Under the pieces are notes generated by a model. It was not told the DNA's origin. It was given only the letters and a program-made list of their open reading frames with translations, and did no database searches. From Penelope pileata (lineage: Eukaryota; Chordata; Aves; Galliformes; Cracidae), in the NCBI GenBank assembly GCA_013396635.1, contig WBMW01001710.1, positions 248,001 to 312,000 on the forward strand: a DNA stretch of 64,000 bases, given 5' to 3'. Position 1 is the first letter of the stretch. Each line of letters starts with the position of its first letter. Of this stretch, positions 49,581 to 61,200 are shown piece after piece. Both the position numbers and the translations under genes were made by a program.

Positions 49581-50689
49581 GTAAGTTTCAAAAGAGCAAA
49601 TGTTGAACAGTGAATGGCAAAGTCTATTCCAGGTCAGGAAGAGAACTGAAGTGCAGTTACTTAAGTTTTAACTTAAGTTTTCCACTTATTGCTTTGTTTC
49701 TTGGATTTCTCTTATCTTTCCCATTTCTTAACCATCTGTTTTTGTAAACTGTTGTGCTTGTTGGCTCAGGTATGAATTAAAACTAACTTCGTAAGCCTGT
49801 TGTTCTTTTTTTTTCCACATCCTTGAGTTTTGTTGTTCGGTCTTAAACTGCTGTCCTTGTACAGAATTGTTATCATGATTACATCATTAACCCCTCCTGG
49901 ATACTGTACTGTCCAGTAGCTCTTCCTTCCCTTTTCAGGAAAAAAAATCTTTTCCTGTACACTTCTTTGTGCTATTTCCAAAAACTTTTTGCCAGCACTT
50001 TTTTTGTTTTTCACCTTTTCAAAGGCTTCACATTTTCATTATTCATGTCTGGTTCCTGTTCTTCCTTCTTGTTCCACTTTTTGGAGGTAATGGAACATCT
50101 ATTTTATGGAGCTTCTCTAATCTGTGGAAGTATGATGGTAGTGAGTGGAGGAGAGGGTGTTTACTTAGACATTTTTTCCTGCTAGTTCTATATTCAGAAA
50201 CTCAGGTTTCCTTGATCCTCCTCAACAGGGGGTGTGAAATTTCTCATTCTTACAAGTAAGTGAGATGCATTTCTAATTATCTAAGTAAGTATAATACCTT
50301 TTAAGTATAGTAGAGGGATACATTTGTGAGTTAGCTGAACCTTTGATTTTCAGTTCAGAGTGCTCCTCGTGTAGGTCTTCCAAGAGCTGAAGGAGACTTG
50401 GAAACTTGGAAGGGCTTAAAGTGCCAGGTGTTTCTAAGGTAATTAGAAGGCTGAAATTTTCAATCCTTCAGAGAATAAAAGGCGAAGTAAAATGTTCTTC
50501 AGGCATTGCAAGCTCTTACTGTTGATTTCGTAGAGGAAAGTAATCTTTCTTTGGATGCTCATTTTGCTAGCTTACATGCCAGTTTTTGAGTCTGTTCTGC
50601 TTTAGATATGAGTAGTATGTATATGTACACTTAAAAATACTTAGAATCTCATTTTGTTATCACAGAATTGCGGATTTATATCCTTTATG

Positions 50690-51160
50690 ATTTAGAAAAA
50701 GCTGTGTTCGGCTGCTGTGTTGCGTGTAGCTGGCAGTGCTGGGTGGTGGATGTAGGGCTTTGGCTGGACACTGCAGGAAGAGGTCTATTCCATTTGGCCC
50801 CGCAGCAGATGAACTCACCCACTGTGATAGTGTGCCCAACAGTAAGCCTGTGGCACATCTGTGGAAACATAGTTCAGAAAGGGTAGTAAATGCTAAGAAA
50901 AAGGAACAGTGCCAGAGCAGGAGAGAGAAAGGAGAGAGACCTGAGTGGAGCAGAAGAAGAGAGGAGAGGCAAGAATGGAGTAAGGCTGGGGCTTAAGTGG
51001 TGATGCTCCAAGCAGGGACTAGGAGATAGGACTCCAAAGGGGCTTCCACTACTGGAGGAATCACAGTGTAATCACCCTGACCTCACCAAACAGGCTGAGT
51101 GTGATGTGTGATGGATGGTAAAAAGGGAGATAAGAGATTTTGCAGTAACAATCTTTTTTT
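50690..51160. repeat. unclassified interspersed repeat, possible relative of 29460-30070
   Basis: A purine-rich block differing from the surrounding intron. Matching points with 29460-30070, in the same order, include ACATCTGTGGAAACATAGTT against GCCTCTGTGGAGACTGGGCT, GAGTGGAGCAGAAGAAGAGA against GGCTGGAGCAGAAGAAATGA, and CCTCACCAAACAGGCTGAGT against CCTCACCCCAGGGACTGACT. The family is unknown. Confidence 0.35.
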
Positions 51161-51892
51161 GCATGCGTGTCAGGGTATTAGTTTGATTCTGTTGTTGAAA
51201 GAAACTGTACTTAGTAGCGTTAATTGTCAATGAATTAATTTTTTTTAAATTCCCCAAGCTGTTTTTTTCTCAGCAGCTGCTGCCAAAGAAGTCAAATAAT
51301 TTTGAAGTTTCTTCTTAGATCTTTTGCTATTGATAACTTTCTGTTTGTTTTCCCTTGTCATTTGAAGCCTTCTGCAGCTCATTGTTGTTCTGATGTGATC
51401 CTATTTGGTGTTTAGCTGCTTGGACAGAAGGGCTCATTTGTTGTCTTAGCCCTTGTCAATATTTCCTCTCAATTTTTTTTTTCTGCTGTCCTCAGCAAGA
51501 CTTGCCCTTTCTCATTGTTCTGTTCATTGAGTCTCTACATTGTCTTACTGCACCTCTTCCCATTTTTCTCTTTGGTTGGGAAAATTTTCCAGAAATGGGT
51601 GAGTTTGAAATAAAATCTGTTAGAAATTGGTAATCACTTAAATGTCAGCATAGATAATTGTGTTCAGCAAAGTGAGAAACTGATGCAAAATACATCTGAA
51701 AGCCAGTTTGTAAGATAAAACACAGTTCCTAGTCAAACAACTTAATGGGTTTTGGTGTATAAGGTTTATACAGCATTTAAAGTATCACAGCACATACAGT
51801 GTTCTCCTATCTCAGGGCATTTGCTGCTCTGACGGCAACACTGAATTTCTTTGGAAAGAATAAATGTTTTCTCAATAGTCTAACTTGCCTCA

Positions 51893-52722
51893 GGTTATAG
51901 AATCATGGAATAGCTTGAGTTGGAAAGGACCTTAAAGATTGCCCAGTTTCAGCTGCCATGGGTCAGGTCACCTTCCAGAGACCTGGATGCCCAAAGCCCC
52001 ATCCAACCTGGCCTTGAACACCACAACGGATGACGCATGCACAGCTTCTCTGGGCAACCTGTTCCAGTGCATCAGCACTCTCATAGAGAAGAATTTCTTC
52101 CTAATCTTTAATCTATCTTCTTTTAGTTGAAAACCATTACTCTTGTCCAATCACTGCACTCCCTGATGAAGATTGCCTTTCCACCTTTCCTATAGACCCC
52201 TTTTAAGTACTGCAAGGCCACAATGAGGTCTCCCCAGAGCCTTTTCTTCTCCATGCTGAACAAGACCACCTCATCCTATCCTCACTGGAGGGATTCTCCA
52301 GCCCTTTGATCACCCTTGTGGCCCTCCTCTGGGCTTGTTCCAACAGATCTATGTCCTTCTTAGATTGGGGAGTGGAAGAGGAAGAATCTTTCCTTGCTGT
52401 ACTTCTTTCGATGCAGCCCAGGATATGGCTGACTTTTTGAGCTGCAAGTGCACTTTGTTGATTCCTGTTCATTTTTTTTTTTTTGGCCACCATTACCCCC
52501 AAGTCCTTCTCTGCAGGGCTGCTTTCAATCTTCTTATCTCCCAGCCTGTATTTGTGCTTGGGATTGCCAAGATCCAGACATAAGACCTTGAACTTAATCT
52601 GTTCGAACTTCATAGGGCTCACATATGACCACCACTCAAGCCTGTCCAGGTCGCTCTGGATGGCATCCCTTCCCTCCAGTGTGTCAGCTGCACCACTCAG
52701 CAGCAGGATTTTTCTATAGGCC
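51893..52722 (-). repeat. CR1 LINE fragment, minus orientation
   Basis: Starts with the reverse terminus TAGAATCATGGAATAGCTTG, continues GTTGGAAAGGACCTTAAAGA, TCTCTGGGCAACCTGTTCCA, TGAGGTCTCCCCAGAGCCTT and CCTCCTCTGGGCTTGTTCCA, and runs to about 52722. Its minus strand keeps a broken ORF2 C-terminal piece of about 140 codons. Confidence 0.92.
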
Positions 52723-52905
52723 TTTCATTAGGTAGGTGACTATCTTCATGGTCTTTAACTGTGTTTAACTGAACTCAAAGTTAAATGATCAGTTAGAAAT
52801 GTGGAAATATGCTGAGCAATGTTGTGGAAATCTGTAATAAAGTCCTCTGTGCTATAGAGGCCTCTCTTGAAAGAGTAATCTCAAGTTTTTAGTCTTTTCT
52901 GAGAG

Positions 52906-52970
52906 AAGAGTTTTATAAAAACTCTTTTTTATAAAAAAAGAGTTTTATAAAAAAGATTTATAAAAATCTC
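52906..52970. repeat. cluster of AT-rich inverted repeats
   Basis: Alternating arms of the form AGAGTTTTATAAAAACTCT and AGATTTATAAAAATCT, joined by TTTTTTATAAAAAAAG, can pair in several overlapping hairpins. It lies 213 bp before CCDC171 exon 5. Confidence 0.8.
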
Positions 52971-53182
52971 TAGGGCATTCTTATGCTTTTATGTAAAATA
53001 TGCTGTAGGAGCTAAAAATTTCCTCTCCTGATAGAGGACATGGTGCTCTTCTACGCTGGAAATGTTAATGTTGTAATGTTCCACAGAATATCACAATACA
53101 CAGAAGAACCAGCACTCAGACTTTTCTGGATGTACTTAGCAGTAGTACTTGTCTTTCTTTCTCTTTTTCCTGTAAACAATAG

Positions 53183-53364
53183 AGTTGAATGAAAGGCTTC
53201 AGCGGAAAGTGGTAGAGACTGAGAAAACATTTCATATTGCTCAACAGAAGTGGAAAGAACAACAGCAAACGCTTGCAAGGGAAAAGGATGATATTTTCAG
53301 AACACGCAAGGATGAATATGAATTGCTTCTTAAGGAAAGAACTGAACTAGAAAGTGCTTTGCAG
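53183..53364 (+). CDS. CCDC171: CCDC171 coding exon 5
   Basis: Codons 121-181. The peptide E-L-N-E-R-L-Q-R-K-V-V-E-T-E-K-T-F-H-I-A, then Q-K-W-K-E-Q, D-E-Y-E-L-L-L-K-E-R-T and L-E-S-A-L-Q aligns with human I-E-K-T-F-Q-T-S-Q-E-K-W-K-E and Y-D-L-L-M-K-E-K-S-R-L-E-K-T-L-Q. The acceptor is AACAATAG and the donor GTATGA, a weaker variant. It ends in phase 0. Confidence 0.93.
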
Positions 53365-54289
53365 GTATGAGCAGTTAATAGTTTGAAAGATGAATTGCAT
53401 GAGGTAATACCTGGAACTTTTTTGGTGCAAAAAGCTGTGTAGTGGTTTGGGTTTTTTTCTGATAGAGAAAAGAAGTCCCCTTAATAGATAAATATTGTGG
53501 TATTTTTGTTAAGAATGTAGCTTTGTAAAGTTACATTTACTGTTTTGCAGACTTTCTTGCTTTTATGTAACGTTATGTAACAGGTTTCATGTTGAGCAAC
53601 TAAACCAAGTTAACAATGCACAGTGGTGGTGAGGCCCACTTGTACTGTAGCTCAAAGGTGAGTTTGTAGAGCCGGTAGAGTTAGTAGAACCCTAAGATGT
53701 AGCTTCTAACTCAGTTTTCCTTTTACCTCCCCTTGTCTGACATGTGTTTGCCTCTAAATGTGAAAATCACTTGTACAGTATGGAGACAACACACTCATGG
53801 AACCCAAACTGTGATGATAGGATTTCCAAATATGTGTTGTGTGTTGTTCAACATATGAATATATCCAAAATATGGAGAATGATTGATGTCAGTTATGTTT
53901 TAGAATTTCTGTAGCCTTAGTATTGATGGAAAGAATGTCAGCTCCTGGAATTTCTGCTATTTAGTTAGAAAAAATCATTTAGTGTTCAGAGGTGATGTAT
54001 AATCTGTCTTATACTTTGGATTTTTATTCTACAGATAATTCATTGTATTTCTGGAAAGTCATTTTCAAAGTTGGGTTGTGCTGGTATACATAAACCCTTT
54101 AGATGCTATATATGTTTATAATTTTATTATTTTTTTATACTTATTTCGCAGTCAAGTAATCAAGACTTTATGTTTTGAGGAAATATATGTTTTGAATACT
54201 AAGCTGTGGAAGTGCTGAGTTAACATGCCCAAACTTTTACATGTTCCATGGGGACACAATAATCAGAATCATAATATAATCACAATTAA

Positions 54290-54512
54290 GTGAATCATAG
54301 AATCATGGAAACACTAGGTTGGAAAGGACCTGCAAGATAGTCCAACCGTGCTCCTATCACCATCACTACCCACTAAGTTACTAAATCATATCCCTTAGCA
54401 CCTCATCCAGACGCTTCTTGAACAGCGCCAGGGACGGTGACTCCACCACCTCCCTAGGGAGGCCATTCCAGTGCCTGACCACTCTTTCAGAGAAAAAGTT
54501 TTTTCTCCGAAA
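54290..54512 (-). repeat. CR1 LINE 3' end, minus orientation
   Basis: GAATCATAGAATCATGGAAA, GGTTGGAAAGGACCTGCAAG, ACTCCACCACCTCCCTAGGG and CCATTCCAGTGCCTGACCAC in order, the reverse complement of a CR1 3' terminus. Confidence 0.92.
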
Positions 54513-54621
54513 AAGTGATTATAATTTAATCATTTTAACCTTTATAATTTAAAACTGATTTACTTTATGCCTCAGCAATGTGATAACACCATTTGAGGAA
54601 AAGTGAATGTGTATTTAACTA

Positions 54622-55012
54622 CTATTAGAGAGCTTCAGAAGGAGGGCTATGAAGATAGTGAAGGGTCTAGAGTGCAAGACATATGAGGAGCAGCTGAGGT
54701 CTCTTGGTTTGTTCAGCCTAGAGGACAAGAGACTGAGGGGAGTCCTCAGAGCTGTCAGCTGCCATCTCACAAAGGTAGCAGAGGGACAGGTGCTGATCGT
54801 TTCTCTCTGATGACGGTGACAGGACCCAAGGGAACAGCATGGAGCTGCATTGTGGAGGATCAGGTTGGGAATGAAGAAAAGGTTCTTCGCTCAGAGAGCG
54901 ATCGGGCACTGGAGCAGGCTCCCCAGGGCAGTGGTCGTGGCACCAAACTGCCAGAGTTCAAGAAATGTCTGGACAATGCTCTCAGTGATATGCTCTGATT
55001 TTTAGGTGATCC
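54622..55012 (+). repeat. CR1 LINE 3' fragment
   Basis: AGAAGGAGGGCTATGAAGAT, GAGCAGCTGAGGTCTCTTGG, CTGATGACGGTGACAGGACC and AGCAGGCTCCCCAGGGCAGT in CR1 order. Its 3' end abuts a CR1 in the opposite orientation. Confidence 0.88.
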
Positions 55013-55850
55013 TGTGGGACCATTGATCGTTGAGTCCAACTTGTGGGTCCACTCAAGACCACCCAAAATTCAAACCGTGTTTCTGAGAGCATTGTTGTTC
55101 TCCTTTACACTTTCTCTAACAGTTTTCTGTCCTTCTAACATTGTGGTGCCCGAAACTGCACACAGTGCTTGAGGTGAGGCTGTATCCATATAGAGGAGAG
55201 TAGGACAATCTTTTCCTTTGCCTGGCTGGCAGTGCTGGGCCTGATGCATCCCAGGGTATGGCTGGCCTTTTTGTCTGCCAGGGCACAGTGCTGGCTCAGA
55301 CACAATTTGTTGGCAACCAGAATCCCCAGATCCTTTCCTGTGGGGTTCTGTCCCCTAGTCTGTATGTATACCCAGGACTGCCATGTCCCAGGTGCAGAAT
55401 CCAACACTGGTTGAATTTGACGCATTTGGTGATTGCCCAGCCCTCCAAATCTGCCAAAATCTCTCTGCAAGGACTCTCCGCCCTTAATGCAGTCAACAAC
55501 TCCTCCCAATTTAAGTCATCCTCAAAGTTACTTAGTATATTATACCTTCAAGTCCTGTATCAGAGTGGTTTACAAAAACATTAAACAGAACTGGCCCCAA
55601 ATTGGAGCCCTCCGGAACCCTGCTAGTGACTGACCACTGGCTTGATGTAACCCCATTTACTGTAATTTTTTGAGCCTGACCTGTTAGACAATTGTTCAGC
55701 CATCACATTATATCTTTGTCTAGCTTTATGCTGGACGTTTTGTCCAGAAGGATACTGTGAGAAACATTATCAAAAGCTTTGCTGAAATTCAAAAAAATTG
55801 TATTGACTGGAGGAAAGTAGTTGTCTCTGATTTGTAATGGGTTCTGTGAT
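55013..55850 (-). repeat. CR1 LINE fragment, minus orientation
   Basis: Reverse CR1 blocks GTTGAGTCCAACTTGTGGGT, GACCACCCAAAATTCAAACC, GCACAGTGCTGGCTCAGACA and ACCCTGCTAGTGACTGACCA run into ORF2 sequence with ATCAAAAGCTTTGCTGAAAT near the right end. It lies directly next to the plus-oriented CR1 at 54622-55012. Confidence 0.85.
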
Positions 55851-58097
55851 GTGCTCTATTGGTTGTGTTTAACAAGCCATCTGCTTTATAAGATAAGAAA
55901 GCTTCAATAATAAGTGCAATAGTAAGTTCAATAGTAAGTGCAATAGCATCACCTTGTGGTTAGCTAGAAGATAATATTCCTCTACACTCCAGAGTTTTTT
56001 CTTTATCTACTTGTGCAGTCACTGTTTATGCATACATATAAAAACATTGCTGAGTTAATTTTTTAAAGCATGTGTACAGGGAGTGTGTATGTGATGTGCA
56101 AGCATAGGTGTATGTTTTTCACATAGTCAAATATGTTTCTCTTTGTGCCTTCTAAGGGCAGGTCACTGTTGGGCTAATCTGGCACAGTTTCATACTGCGT
56201 AGGAGTTGGAAAAGCTCTGAGGCTTCTTTTAGGATTCTGAAATCCTACAACTTATGTTGACTTGTGTAACTAGCTTGATGTATTTCTATCAGTTGTAGTC
56301 TGATTAATGTTAACTACTTTTCCAGTATAAAACGTTTTTAAGTCTTAGTATAGTATCTTCCAGCAAACTAGATATTACTTATTTCATACAGACTTTTCCC
56401 AGCTTATTTTTGTTAATATCTGGAAGATGTGCCTGAAGAGACAAATACCTTTTCAGTGTGGAGAGAGTGTGAGTGTATTAGGGTGTATTATGTAGTGTAC
56501 TACGTCAAACTTTCTTTGCATAGTGGTGGGAGGAAACCTGTTTATTGGCTTGATACAACAAGAGGTGACATTAGGGGATTAGTTTAAATTTAATTTGTAT
56601 CTATGTATGTTGTTTTTGCAATACTGAATTTGTTATAAGTTCCCATTTTTATTTCATGTTTCACAGAGATGTTCCTTGTTATCTTTTCAGAGGATGCAAA
56701 AAAAAATCACACCACAGGGCCTGTACATGAAAGAAGAAAGAAAATAAACTTACTTTCCCAATTAGCAGTTGGTGATGCTTAGCATCTTAAAGTAGTCATG
56801 ATTCCCTTACTGTCATATTTGAGGGCTCAAAACGTTCTATCTTCAGTTTGTAGTGACATATAAAATGCCTTTCCAGACTTTAGGAAACTACTTGTATTTC
56901 TCTGGTCTTCATGTATAAATATGGTTCTGTCAGACTTTGGTCTTCAAAAGAATTGTTCTATATGAATAATTCATTTTGTCCTCTTTTTCTTTCCTGCCTG
57001 GTTTATGCTTTATTAGTAGTAATTTCTAGGAACAAGAATATGTGATATAAGAATAATAGCAGAGTTTGCAGACCAACTGTATAGCTCTGGTTTATTTTTG
57101 CAAAATGTCTCTTTCCATGATATTGAATAAGATTAAATGAGCAAGAGGACTTAATGTAATCTTTCTGTGTTTTGCACAGAAAGCCATTTTAACAAATTGG
57201 GTCTCCAAAGGTTCTCCGACTAAATCACTGGATTTATAGCTTGTTCCTGATCCTAGTTATAGGAAAGCTTATTCTTTTCCACTAGGCCAAAGCTGTTCAT
57301 TCTGAGACTTCTGTGATCTCCAGCTTAAGTATGTGCTGCACTACTGGGGGTTCATTACTTTCCTCCCAGCCAGGTGTGGTGTGAGTGTGGGTTTTGTAGC
57401 AGTGACTCCACAGAGCTTTAGAGTTCCGTAGTGCTATTAATTATCCCAGCTTGTAGCACTTCTCATCTTCTGAATGCAGAAATTGAAATGGGAAGCAGCT
57501 TCATTATTTCTTAGTACTGAGAGCTACTTAGTAGTTCTTATACATAACTGTTTAAAGTAAGAAAGATGTTTGTCTAGAAACTGAATAAGACTAGCAAAAA
57601 TGAAGACTCTTGGTTTATGGGAGTAACCATTTCTAAAAATGTCTAATTTTATTTCAAGTTCTAATAAGTAAAACCAAAGCAAAATAGAACTTCCTGTACC
57701 TATGTATCCTTTTATCTAATGCACTTAGATGTTTTCCTCCCTATCATTGCTGCTTAGGTGGATGAGGAAAAAATGATTGGAAGAGTAGCCCTTTACTCTT
57801 TAACGAGTATTTTCCTGTGAGGAATTGTCTCTGTTTTTAGTATGATTGCAAAAGTTCATATTCATGCTGATTTTGAACCAATAGATTTTACCTGGTAGTG
57901 AGTGAAGAGCATATGTTCTCTTGGGTACATGGTTCTGTTGACAGGTGCTAACTGGTTAGATCTTAATAAACAGTTCTAATTCAGTCTCTGTCTGTGAAGC
58001 ATTCCTTTTTTAAAACTTTGTTACTTTTTATTTTAATAAAGTATAATATTTCTTCATTTTCTTTTTCTTTGTTTTTTTTTTTTTTCCCTTCCCGTAG

Positions 58098-58244
58098 GAG
58101 CGGAATAGTGCATTGCAAGATATATGCAAGAAAATGAAAGATATGGAGTTGGAACACCATGACTGCTCTGAGCTGCTTGGCCGCCAGGTCAATGAGCTTG
58201 AATGTAGTGCTGAACGAGAGGAGCGACTTAGAAAAGAACTTGAA
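58098..58244 (+). CDS. CCDC171: CCDC171 coding exon 6
   Basis: Codons 182-230 if joined directly to exon 5. The peptide is E-R-N-S-A-L-Q-D-I-C-K-K-M-K-D-M-E-L-E-H, then H-D-C-S-E-L-L-G-R-Q and E-R-E-E-R-L-R-K-E-L-E. Human has E-H-M-D-C-S-D-L-L-R-R-Q and Q-R-E-E-R-L-R-K-E-F-E. The acceptor has a long poly-T tract and CCCGTAG, and the donor is GTAATG. It is 49 codons, phase 0 at both ends. Human has roughly 44 more residues between this exon and the previous one. Confidence 0.93.
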
Positions 58245-61200
58245 GTAATGATTTTTGATTACTGCTTTAAGTCTCAACAAACACTGAAGCTCTGATCAAT
58301 CTCATTTTTGAGGGGTGGAACCTCCCAATAAGGTGGTGGCTTCTGTGTACTGAATTGACAAAATGTTGAATATTTTTCAGGGCAGGTGGAATAGGCCAAT
58401 GCCATTTACTCTTTATGACTCACTTGAGACTGATGTTTATACAGCAGATGGAAAAAGGCTTAAATGAGCATGAAAATAAGGCTAAGATCAATGAGTCTGT
58501 ACATTCTCTCTAACCATTTAATCTGTCTTTTTTATAATCCTCTGTTCTTTTTTGCTTAAGAACAGGTTTTGAGAGTAAGTGTATTTGCAATGAGAAATGT
58601 ACTGGAGCTGAGAAGGTTGCCAGATGGTGTGCTCAGTAGAGATAATAACATACTAGCAGATCACAGTGGTGTTAGGCAGCCACTTCGTATCTGTGTCTAA
58701 ATGCTAAGGGTAGTTTTGTCATTTGAGTGACACCTGTTGCTGAGAAGCCTCAAGTTCTTCAAACCAGTGTCTTATAAATGTGTTCATTTTACTAAAATGC
58801 TAGTTACAGTTCATTCCAGAGTTTCAATATTTTTTTCGTCTACTGAGTAGGTTTTGTAGTAACTATGTTGTTACTACATTATGTGGTCTGAATCAAGACG
58901 TTCTTGCCAGAAGATTGGTTGCTGCAGAAAAGCATAGTGACCAGATGATTCTTCATCCTGATCTTTCTTACCAAAGATATTTTCAAATCTTTTCTGCAAC
59001 CAAATTTAAAGAATTGGCACTTGCAGGATATTAGAGGTCCTTAAAGATATGTGACGTACAGTTTTCAGCTGCATTTGTTCTGCTATTTTTCCTCTTAAAG
59101 GCAAAGGAAATATTTAAAGCATTGATTGCTAGGAAGTTAGAACACTGCAGTAAAGATGGAGTACAAGAGAAAATTCCTACAGGGAGCATCCAAGCTCATC
59201 AACTTAAAAACACTGATTATTGACCAACAAGGTACTCATTGTGCCCTCAGAGATCAACAGGAAATCTATTGTCAGCTGTATATCAATCTGTTGCAAGCTG
59301 TATATATTGACCTGGGCAGAATTACCTTCAGATGGAAAGAACTATGTACTATGAAGTTTGAATAGCCCTTTTAAAACAAAGATTTTTGATTCAAAAAACT
59401 TCCATGAAGGCCTTTTTTTTTTTTTTTTTTTTGATGGCATCGTGTCTTATAACTTTAACATAGAAATTGTGAGCAGAAAGGAAGAAGAGCAAGGCAGGCA
59501 ATGACTTCTCTCTTTAAATAATTTGATTGGGTGTATTTACCGTCTGTAAAAACGAAGTACTCAGTTCCTTGAATATGTAACTATATGCTAAAAGTGGTTT
59601 TATTACAGAATGCCATCTACTTATTAACTGGAGTCAGGTAAAATAACTTAATTGTGGCTTAATTTTCATTAGAATTAATGTATTCATCTCTTAACATATT
59701 CACACTACTGAAAAAGTAGTCTTATGGTGCTTTCAAGTGTAGATGTTTGAGCAATGATGAAGGAAGAAGGTATGTGATAAATGCTCTTGCATATGAAGGT
59801 TTAAGCAAATGAGCACAAGTCCGTGGGAAGAATAATAATAATAATAATTAAACGGTAGTGCGTATGCTCTGGTCCGCTTGCATGTTGCTATAATCACAAA
59901 AGTAAATTGCAAATGTGTAAATGTCTGAAAGGAGCTACAGTGACAATCATTCTATACTTGAAGTCAGAGAGATTAACTAGTACGCGTCTTTGAAAAAAAT
60001 ACCTTTATTCTTTAAGATGCAGAAGCACTATATATATTGAGCTTATTGCTTGAACTTACGTACTTAGCTTATTGCTGCCTGGAGACTTCATACTGGGCGG
60101 CAGACTCAAAATTCCAGGGTTTGTGACAACAGAACTGTCTGTATTGTACAAAATACCACTACTCTGCATCCCTGTTTGTAGAGCAAAGTTTGTTCTGCGT
60201 TTTTTGTGGTCACGAAAGGCTACCTCCTGAAAGTTCTGAATTTCCAAAGTCAGATTCATAAAATCTGGATTATAGTTGCTCTATAATCCTATTGAAACAA
60301 ATTAAAATATATTGAGGAGCAGTTTAGTATTAACAGAGCTTGAAATCTGACTTGCAACCTTAATTGTTCAAAACCTCTCTTTGATTTATAAATTTGTTAT
60401 TCTACTTCTTTTGCATTCTGGAACTCAATCAGGCAGAGGTATTGTCTTTCCTTCATGCTGAAACAAAGTGGAAGGACTTCAGCCAAAGAGACCAGATACG
60501 CTCTTCTTCAACTCTATAGCGTGGCTACTGGAACTTTCTCCTTGGAGGTTGTGAAGGCATTAATTCAAGGACAGATCTGTTGGATAAAGGGGAAGTGAGC
60601 ACCACCTTCCCTCCTAATTGATGGAAGGAGAGGACTACGCCTTTTTTAAAAGGGCATGCTGCATTCCCACGTAGAAGGAAGTGCTTCTGTGAAGCCTGGA
60701 AATTGTTGGGATTTGAATATGTTACTATCTATAGAATTTCTTCCTCTCTACCTTAAACAGCTGCCTCAGTAGCATGATAGCTTCTGTGGATCACATTCTC
60801 AGTTTCATGTTCTTCCAGTGCATTGTGGAAGAGGCATTAAAGAAGGGCAATAAAGTCTAAGCAGTGTTTTTCACTGTGTACTGAAATGTTTTAAGTTTCC
60901 TTGTGGTTCTGCCTACCTGATATTACTCTTGCATGGTTCTGTGTCAATTTAAAACTCCTCAATGTATGAGAATAAGTATTGCATATTAGAAACACATGTA
61001 AAGTTTTGGTAACCAACGTATACTTCCAGCTGTGGTCAAATTACAAACATTATTTTTATCTGTAATGTTGGTATTTGGGGTAGATTTCCATTCAGATATA
61101 GAAGCCTATACACTACTTTAAGTAGTGCATCCTGGACAGAAAAATCTACATTTTTTGTTGTGAAGTAGCCCTGTATTTATCTGTCTTGATGGAACATTTA

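Larger units (their letters stand above)
49581..53182 (+). other. CCDC171: CCDC171 intron 4
   Basis: About 3.6 kb. It holds an unclassified repeat-like block (50690-51160), a minus-oriented CR1 (51893-52722) and an AT-rich inverted-repeat cluster (52906-52970). Confidence 0.7.
53365..58097 (+). other. CCDC171: CCDC171 intron 5
   Basis: About 4.7 kb with three CR1 fragments: 54290-54512 minus, 54622-55012 plus and 55013-55850 minus. A short tandem array of AAGTGCAATAGT-like units lies at about 55906-55948. No exon was recognised, although human has an additional exon at this position in the protein. Confidence 0.65.

Noticed and set aside
57760..57830. Possible replacement for the missing CCDC171 exon (AG followed by GTG GAT GAG GAA)
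   Set aside because: It hits a TGA after about 20 codons, has no donor in frame and shows no similarity to the human segment.
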